The notes below the pieces were generated by a model that was given only the letters and a program-made list of their open reading frames with translations, was not told where the DNA came from and searched no databases. Below, in pieces: positions 49,354 to 58,800 of a stretch of 64,000 nucleotides of DNA. Position numbers and translations under genes: made by a program. The DNA is taken from contig CM045729.1 of assembly GCA_024760905.1 (NCBI GenBank), forward strand, positions 61,201,080-61,265,079, given 5' to 3'. The DNA comes from Plotosus lineatus. Its lineage: Eukaryota; Chordata; Actinopteri; Siluriformes; Plotosidae. The first letter of the stretch is position 1, and every line of letters begins with the position of its first letter.

Positions 49354-52300
49354 AATTGAACAGAATGAATATTCTATATATATATATATAGAATGAGCTG
49401 AAGGTGAATTTACACCGAGTTAAAAATACATGTGTAGCAATGAGATGGGGTAGATTCAATCTAATTTTTAGTAATTGGTAGGAAGCCTGAATAGTGTAAA
49501 AGAACTGCTTGCCCATGACTGGGAGATCACAAGTTCAATCCTGGAAATGATGCAACCATTTGTGCCCAGATAACCCAGAGTTGGAATCCAAGCTCCAACC
49601 CCGGGAAGTGTAAAGATGGTCCATCACACTGCTTTAGTGACCGTACACAGTAGATTGATAGTAATGAATTGCCATTGCCCAGCATGAACTGTGCAGAAGA
49701 GGAGTAGCCAACACAATATATTTAGCATGACCCTCTAGAACCATGTGATCATGAAATAGTGCATAACAACCTCATAATAATCATCAATTACCATTATTAA
49801 TAATAAAATGTCTATTATTAGTCATTGGCAAATCACAGTGAAGTGTAAAGATGCTTCTTGAACAATATTTTGCTTTTTTGTCTTTGCTCCGGAAAGGGCA
49901 TGAGCATGTTTTATTCTTCTAACTGATTAAATTAGTCAAACCGAAAACACACAGTGGCAAAGCCTGGGGCAGAGTTATTAAACTTTTAGTCAAAGTAAGC
50001 AGATCTGACAGACAGGGCAAAATCCCTATTGTCTTAATAATGCGAATCAGACAGGTCAAATTACAACATGTGCATCATCATTCAGAAAATAAATGCAGAG
50101 AAAGGACACGGGGGAAAAAACACTATAAATCATTTTTAAAACATGGAATAAGCAATCTCAATGGGTGGATCCTCCTAAATGCCTGATTCAAAAACCCTGT
50201 GACAGTTGAAAACATTCTGTTTTTGGTCAATGATGCGTCAGACATTATCGAATGAGAACTGCTTCTTCGTCAGTACACCAACTTGTTAAAAGGTGTAGAC
50301 ACATTTCGACGAAATGCTATTTCAGACTGACTGTGCAGCCAATTCTGCCACCGATTCCCATATAACTGTATTAAAACTAGTTAAAAAGGTAATCGGAGAG
50401 AGGACACTTCATCATAGACCAGCAACGGTTTTGTCAGGTAGCCCCAGTTAAACATTAATGAAGGCTCTTGTTATCCACATCGGACACTAATGATCAGCTT
50501 TATCCAAAAAAAAAAGGCAACCATAGTATAAGGCTAATTAAACAGCCTGACACAGCTCGGTATACAGCAGGCTCATTACTATTGGAACAAAGAGTCTTTG
50601 AAAGCAGTAAGCCACAGACCTCCGTTTGCTCATATTTAGTTCAAATCAGTGAATAAAAATCCAGGGAACGAACAAAGCTTTACTCATTAAATCCAGCTTT
50701 GCTTCCAACCATCGGAGTCGGTGTTTAACTGGGCCACTTACCCTTGTTTGCGTGCCATAAGCAACACAATCTACCATCAGAGTACACCAAGACTCTGCAT
50801 TATAAATCAGAAGAATGTAAACTTGGGCACTTCGCTGTTATCTGCACACTTACCACACATACTAATGCACAGTCTAACAGATACAGGCAGCACGAAAAGA
50901 TAAAGGATGAACCCAGGGGGGGGGGGCAAGGAGAGACTATGGTAGCAAACAAAGTAGGAATTAATGTTTTTCCAAACAATCTTGCCTTTATTCTGAATTT
51001 AATTAAGAAATTTTAATTCAATCCTATTTCTCCTTGATCAAGAGTCATCCAGATGCACTGTAACAGCACTGTAACAGTTCGGATGTCTGCAATCCGGTTG
51101 ATGTAGCGAACCTATTCAATGAACATTTTACTTCTCTGTGCAAACAGACAGGGTCCGTCTCTTCTTTAAACAGTACTTCGAAATACACCGACATGCAATA
51201 TCAGTTTGTTAATACAGTAAAACCTCCGCTGACGAACGCTTAAGCTCACAAACTTTTCGCCTCAAGAACATTAAATTTGCGAGCATATAGTCTCTGCTGA
51301 CGAACTAGTTTTCGGCGGACGAATCAAACCACGCGGTCGAACAGCGCCACGGTGGCGGCCACGATAAGCTGACGCACGCTCACGGCGTCACAGTACGTTC
51401 AAGATTCAGTAACGTTCCCCGGCCTGTTGGATCGCCAGATTTGTCCGTTTGTGATTTCTTTTGTGGTGCACACGACTGACCAAGAACTCTGGATGAGTTA
51501 AAACAGAATTCAGGATGAAATTCACAGTATCCCAGCTGAGATGTTGTAGCGATCAATGAGGAATCTCAACATCAGATTTCAAGAATGTGTTCGTACAGGA
51601 GGACGCCATCTACAGGAAGTGATTTTTTTTTTTAAGGTTTCTTGAATGGCATGTTTTAAGGTTTCAATTACTCTGAAGAAAATTTCTTCCACTACATTTT
51701 ATTAGATTGTTAAAAAAGTCCTTTGTGTCTCCCAGTGAGTGATATGAAAAATATACAGAAAGCCCGTTGTTCACGAGGGTTACGTTCCTCCCCGCGGATT
51801 ATTGACGAGATTTTAAAACCGTATGCATGATGTTACATACATACTAAAATATGCTTCTCAAACACATTCTCTGGCCAGTCTGCCTACATTACTATACAGT
51901 AAAACCTCCGCTGACGAACGCTTAAGATCACAAACTTTTCGCCTCAAGAACATTAAATTCGCGAGCATATAGTCTCGGCAGTGGTGGTCTAGTGGTATAG
52001 GGCGCTGGATCGCTGATCCAAAGGTTGGGGGTTCGAGTCCCAATCTCTACAAGGTTGTCATTGTCCCCCCCAGTGCAGCTAACTGGGTTATCAAAGGCGG
52101 GCCATGTCTCTCACTGTCTATGGTGAGAGGCATGTAAAAGAACCATTGCTGACTTTCGTAAAGAGTAGCTGCAAAGTCGTCAGCGTGTTTCTGTCCCTTG
52201 CTAAAAAAGGGTTGTGACTGGAAGGGCATCCGACGTAAAAACCTCTGCCAAATCAAACGTGCGAATCAAATGATTCGCTGTGGCGACTCCCGAGTAAAAG

Positions 52301-55300
52301 GGGAAAAGCCGAAAGGAAGACAGACAGACATAGTCTCTGCTGACGAACTAGTTTTCTAGGCGGACGAACCAAACACCGCGGTCGAACAGCGCCACAGTGG
52401 CGGCCACGAGAAGTTGACGCACGCTCACGGCGTCACAGTTCGTCACCCCCTTTCTTTGAGTGCGGAAGTGGTTTGTGTTTGATAGACATTTTGGACCATA
52501 TTGAGTGTACTTTTGCTGTTATGCGACCGAAAAAGACCCCACCACAGGCGGAGATCATTGAAAAACACGAACGAGGTGTGCGTTTGTGTGACTTAGCGTC
52601 CCAGTACCAGTACGCTAAGTCTACCACCATCCTTAAGAACAAGGAAGCTATTAAGGGTGCGTGTGTGGCTAAGGGTGTTTCCAAACAGTAGGCGTTTCCA
52701 AACACTCCTTCCAAACAGTAAGTCCCTCCCTCCCTCCTCCTCCCACTCCATTCCATCAAGCCATCAACTACCATCACAAAGGTAAATAAAACGACTTTAT
52801 TATGCAGTACAGTTTATTTCTTTAATTACAATACAATAGCACATTTATTATACATAAAATAAGGTATATTTTTGTGTAGTTTTAAGGCTTATTTAGTACA
52901 AAATTATGTTTTATGGGACCTGGGAACGGATTATTCTCATTTTAATGTTTCTTATGGGAAATAAATGTTCGGAAGACGAACTTTTCGCCTTACACACACT
53001 TTCTGGGAACCAATTATGTTCGTGAGCTGAGGTGTCACTGTATTACCGAAGATGATGTTATAAAAGCATTGAGAAATTTAGATGAGAAGAAAGCCCAGGA
53101 CTTGATGACATGCACCCACGCCTACTTAAAGATGGTGTAGTGTTCATAAGCAAACCTCTGACGTATATTTTTAACATGTCACTTAGAACGGGTAGTATAC
53201 CAAAGGAGTGGAAACAGAGCAGGGTGACACCACTTTATAAACGTGGAAACAAAAAGGATGTCGCTAATTATAGGCCTATTTCAGTTCTCTCTCATGTAAT
53301 GAAAATATTGGAAAAACTTTATGGTCAGTTATACACTTATTTTGAAAATAATGATTTGTTAAGTAACTGGCAGTCGAGATTTCGACCAATGCATTCCACG
53401 CATACTGTGCTAGTTGACGTGAATGATTATATTCTGAGAAACATTGATGAAGGGTATCTGACCGGTGCAGTTTATCTTGATCTTAAACGTGCTTTTGACT
53501 CAGTGAATCATAGTATTCTGATTGAGAAACTGTCCAAGTATGGCTTCAGTGAGAGTGCGCTCTCATGGTTCACCAGTTACTTCACCGCGAGGGAACAATG
53601 CGTGTCTGTCAATGGGGTAATGTCGGATCTTAAGTCTGTTCAAACAGGTGTACCACAGGGGTCACTTTTGGGCCCGTTGTTGTTTTCCGTCTTCATCAAT
53701 GACCTGTGTCAATTGCCCTTTGACTGTAATACCAAAGTATGTTTGTATGTGGACGACACAGCCGTATTTGTCCGCTCGATGAATGGCAATGTTATCTCAG
53801 AGCTGCTTCAAATGGAAATGACTAAAGTCTGTAAGTGGTTGGATAGAAATGCTCTTTCATTGAATACGAAGAAAACAAAAGTAATGCCATTAGGCTCTAA
53901 ACGGAAAACAAAGGGAATTTCACTATCAGTGAAGCATGGAAACGAACCCATTGAACAAGTGCACGATTTTAAGTACCTTGGCGTTATAATAGACAGTCAT
54001 TTGATTTGGGCCAAGCACATTGACTGCATAGTGCAGAAGATCTCTAGGACCATCTGTTACCTCTCAAGGACAAAGAGTTATCTTCCGGGTGAAATACTTA
54101 AAATGTTATACTGTAGCATGATCTTACCTCACCTTGATTACTGCAATGTTGTATGGGGAAGTGCAGCCAGTTGTTACATAACGAGGTTACAGAAGCTACA
54201 GAACAGATTCGCTCGATTAGTACTTCAGGCAGACTGTTTGACCCCGCACAAGATAATGCTTCATAAATTAGATTGGCAGTCAGTCACCCAGAGAATCCAC
54301 TATCAATATTGTGTCCTTGTATATAAAGTCGTCAATGGACTTGCCCCAACATATTTGCAATCTTTGATAACAAAACGAAATCCTTATTTTCAAACTAGAT
54401 ATGCAATTAGCTGTCCTCTCAATATTAATCTTCCTAGAACTGAATATTACAAGAAATCTTTTCATTATCGTGGATCTCAAATTTGGAACAATTTACCTGA
54501 TTTCATCCGAAATGCCACCTCTGTTAACTCTTTCAAACGGCAATGTAAAATGCTTAGCTTAATCGATAGACTTTAGATATTTTGTGCACACGAGTATGGT
54601 TGTGTGTAAGTATGTGTGCAAGTGGTTGCTGTGTGTGTGCGTGCGCGTCCATTTATGTGTGCGTGTACGGCTTTGGGTGTGTGCCGGTGTATTGGCGTGG
54701 AAGTGAAAATGTATGTGTGTGTGTGTGTGTTGGTGTGTGAGTGTGTGTTTGTTTTTGTATGAGGTCTTTTCTTACAACATTATTCTATATCTCTCCTGGA
54801 TTTGACTGTATTGTTTTCTTCCTTTTATGTTTCATTGGCTGGTGTAAAACCCTTGTCTTGTGAATGATCTATATGGACCTATGTAAGTTTGTGTTTTATG
54901 TTCCCTCTTTGTTTGTAACTTTGTGTTTTTTACTCAAATTGTATTTTGCACGTGATGCAGGGACCCTTGGCAGAGCAGTTCCGTGTCAGCTGAAAGGGCT
55001 ACCCTGCTAAAAGAAAACCGAATAAATAAATAAACAGCATCCAACTCCATTGATAAGAGAATAGTCTTCGCAATTTTTCCCCCATATTAAATCAACTGGC
55101 TGCCAGATGCACTTACCTGACATCCACATCAATTTAAACTCCGAGGACCAGTTAATGAAGCTTTTTTCTTATACATCATCTATACAGGGTCACAGTCACA
55201 AATATTGTTTCTTTCAATCACCACAATACGAGTGAGGTCGGTCAGGGCGTTAGCAGGAATTCTGAGGAAAGGCAGCCAGCTCCTTTGGCAAAGAGACGTT

Positions 55301-55803
55301 CCAAATACTACTCATTCAAATAATGATTGTGTGCACGTTCAAATTTAAGAGCTATTAGAAGGTTCAAATCGACTGACATCATGCATTTCTGCCATTTGCA
55401 AGCAATAACTTTGGTGGCTAGTGATTACATATTTCCAAGTTAAAGTCACAAAGTATCCTCGGAGGTATTTCAGAGGCGAGTCAGCTATTTGGACTAATCA
55501 TGAAGACATAGTAAGACGTGCTGGATGGTGCACATAGAGATTAAGGAACAACAACAACAAAAGGCTTCATGCTGAATTCAAGGGCTGAGAAGGGAGTTAA
55601 ATGAGAAGAGCACTGTGCTTCAAGAGAAACATTTGGGAAGCAGATTCATATACTCGGAATGCGCGTCATGCGACTGATCCTACAATTGAGGACGAAAGAG
55701 CAGCATGAGAACGTGAAGGTCAGGGAGTACGGGATAAAGCCCTTGGAAAAATTCTGGTAAAATGCAAGATTAATGATTGAATGTGTCGGATTATTATGGT
55801 CAC

Positions 55804-55839
<36 letters not shown>

Positions 55840-58800
55840 CCGAATATAGGACTGATACTTGGGGGAAGGGAAAAAAAAAAAAAAAAAAAAAGTCTTTCAT
55901 GAGGTTTTGTCTCACCTTGCGGTCCTCTTTGAAAGTCTCAGCAGCTGTAATGAAGTGGGGGACGGCATTCTTACAGTGTGGGCACCCTGCAGAAAAACAT
56001 TTCATCTCAACCAATTGAAGTGAAAACAAAAGAAAAACATTCTGAATAAGAATAATGGGCAGAAATTGTCAAGTGTGTCCACAGGAAAATAAGAGATGGA
56101 AAACACAGACAGGGGTTCAAGAGATCTGCAGCATCCTGAGAAAAAAGTAAAATCTCAAATACGCCACATTTGTTGTTTAGAAGTGCTTAAAGTGAGCAAT
56201 TAAACAAAACGAGTTTAAGGAAAACGAACCACAAGACTATCTAAAAGTGATGAGTGATCACCCCAGAGTTTGCCATTTTTCTATAACATTATCCCCTGAA
56301 GTGTTTGAAACGAATTTATCCACATATTGACAGTTTTTAAACTCAGTCATGGTCAGAAGTCATTACAATAATCAGTGACCGTGTCATGATGGTACGAAAT
56401 GTGTCATTCTGGGAGCCAGGAGTTGAATTAGTGGTCATGGACTGTCCATTATCAAGTTATTTATTGTTCCAACTAAATGATAAAAACTACTGACAATTGA
56501 ATGATAAAGTACTGATAACACCAGCACACGTCAAATAAAGTATAGTTTTCCTTCTCTCCAAGGAAACACATTATCAGCTTTAATGCTATTACAAAGTGAT
56601 AGCACTTCCATACAGGCTAAAACACACGCCTCACAGAAAGCAGATTACTGTTCTAAAAGTAAAAAGATCTGTAATCTATTCTCGTGTGACGTCTGAAAGG
56701 TTTCTGCGCATTACCTTTACTATAGAAATAATAGCATGTGGCGGTATGTGGTGTAGTGGTCCGCATGCCTGCCTCACCGCAAGGTGGTCCCAGATTCAGT
56801 GAGGGTGTTTGTGTTGCGTTTGCATGTTCTCCGTGTGCTTGCATGGGTTTCCTCCAGGGTCCCTGTCAATTTCCTCCCACAGTCAGAAGACATGCACATT
56901 AAGATAATTGGCTGTTCAAATTGCCCCATACATGGGCGTGTGAATGGTTGTGTGTACACGCGTGTTGGACCAGTGAGCTGTTCAAGGTGTATCCTGCCTT
57001 TGTCCAGAGTCGGATGAGACAGTCTCCCATAACCTTATTAGAATTAAGCGGTTTGGCCGATGAATAACAGTTAGAATAATGTAGTCGGCACAAACTGAAC
57101 TAGTGGCACAGAGGGGGGAGGGGAAAAATCTTTTTTTGACTAATCAGATCCAAGAGTTTAGCAGCTTGATGGTATAAATGGCATTAGATTCCAGTGTAAT
57201 CTGGGTTCAGATTAAAGCTGTTACAGTAAAAAGAGCCGACTCTCACATACCAGTGAATTTAAACAGCACCTGATGGTAAAGTAATGACGCCTAGAGTTCC
57301 AAACAAAGGCCTGCTTGTGTGCACAACATGGGTTCCTAATCTCCAAAGCACAGCAGCTATTAGAATAATGATGCATAAGTCTGCTGACCCACCTACGTAT
57401 TCTAATATCACACAGCTATTATACTAGATGCAGAGAAAGTTTCCAAACCCTCAGAATCGTATCAGGTCTATTTGACAGTGCATCTTCATCCAAAGCCCTC
57501 AGACACTCAAAATAAGAGCCTGGAGAGCACTTCAGTATAATACATCAAGTAAATCTGACTGTATATACAATTTCCCTTTAATAAGGCTAGTCAGGATTTC
57601 AGTTCAAGAAAAAAAAAAAAAAAAAGCCTCTCTTCACCCTCAACGTCTTGAACATTCATATTTAAGGAGGAAGGCAGGTGTCTCATCTCACAGGAAATAC
57701 ATGGATCTGCCAACTTAAACGTATCAGTACAGTATAAATACAATATTATAATTCTCAAAAGGCACACCTGAGTCACCGAGTTTATGATACTGAATTTTAA
57801 ATGCTGTTCTACTGAGCATTTAATCTTTAATAAATCTCTTTTTGATTATACATTTTATATGTGTTCATTCCCAGTGCAGCTAACTGGGTTATGCCAGCCT
57901 CCCCATGACAATTAGGATTAAGTGGTTCAGAGGAGAAAAAAAAAAAAAAAAAGTGCATTAATTAGAAGCATATTGTTGGGTGTGATTTGTTCACCCCTTG
58001 TTGAAACAAGTAGTCATCCCACAGATCAGTTCCCTTGTGTCACCCAAAGCGAACGACAAAGAAAACTAGCTTCGGCTTGTTTGATTGTCTACATGCCAAC
58101 AGCATCAATTTCTACCAAATTCCTTCTTCCATTTGTTGAATGTGTTTATGAGGTTCATGAGTTGAAGTTACATTGCATCTTTTTGCAGTTTTAACAACAT
58201 TCAGATGGCGTGACGTTTGTCATTTTGATTATTTCGCCACAGCAAAGTCATGAAAATATGCTTACTCACCCAAATCTACACATTTGAGCGCTATTGTACA
58301 TACGCGGCAAAAAAAAAAGCCATGTGTTGGTTCTTTGCCTTTATTCTCCTACACATACAAAATTGGAGAAGTCTGAATCAAACTGTATTTTGAGGAAGGG
58401 GAGACATTCTGAAAGCTCCTGTGATTAACACCCCCCCCCCATAAAATCAAGGAAGTTTGAAGAAAAAAAAATAATAATTTTTTCCTTGTTTATTCTAACG
58501 GTAAAGTCTGTTGGGCTTTTTACACTCGAGCCATAGTGGCTCATCAGGCCGGTTCCCATTGTGTGAAGCAACCAACTCCTCCTGGATGGGTTACTAGTCC
58601 ATCACAGGTTCCCTTCCCAGTATACAGTCGGCCCTCTACTTACGAAATTAATCCGTTCCAGTGCCCTCTTCGTAACCTGGGATTTCTTAAGTAGGTGCAT
58701 TTTACTTGTAAAATGCGCGATTTGTTCCAATGCTCCAAAGACTACCCCATAAACCCTTTAAAAATGATAAGTACACCAATCTTGTATGAAAAATGTGTCA

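Larger units (their letters stand above)
51215..53040 (+). mobile_element. Tigger/pogo-type element inside the LINE, itself rearranged
   Basis: Left end CAGTAAAACCTCCGCTGACG; right end GAGCTGAGGTGTCACTG; TA at both flanks (51213-51214, 53041-53042). The 5' end occurs twice, at 51215-51394 and again from 51897, separated by a 502-bp piece of another transposon (51395-51896). A SINE lies at 51977-52329. A pogo-like HTH frame is at 52521-52691. Confidence 0.85.
51070..55035 (+). mobile_element. jockey-superfamily LINE (L2/CR1/Rex1-like), split by a Tigger
   Basis: 5'-truncated non-LTR element in two pieces, 51070-51214 and 53041-55035. The first encodes [20 protein letters not shown]. The second starts [17 protein letters not shown] and continues as a long RT frame, then about 460 bp of GT-rich 3' UTR and the tail CCGAATAAATAAATAAA. 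Removing the Tigger and one TA restores continuous reading FVN-ITEDD across the junction. Confidence 0.83.

Noticed and set aside
48927..49359. Several 60-130-codon frames rich in Tyr, Ile and Met on both strands
   Set aside because: They are translations of a TA/TATG repeat; every frame is open for the same trivial reason.
51977..52060. tRNA gene in the SINE heads (also 15023, 16709, 14542 and others)
   Set aside because: A- and B-box-like sequences are present but each is fused to a SINE body and does not give a clear cloverleaf; they are tRNA-derived, not tRNA genes.
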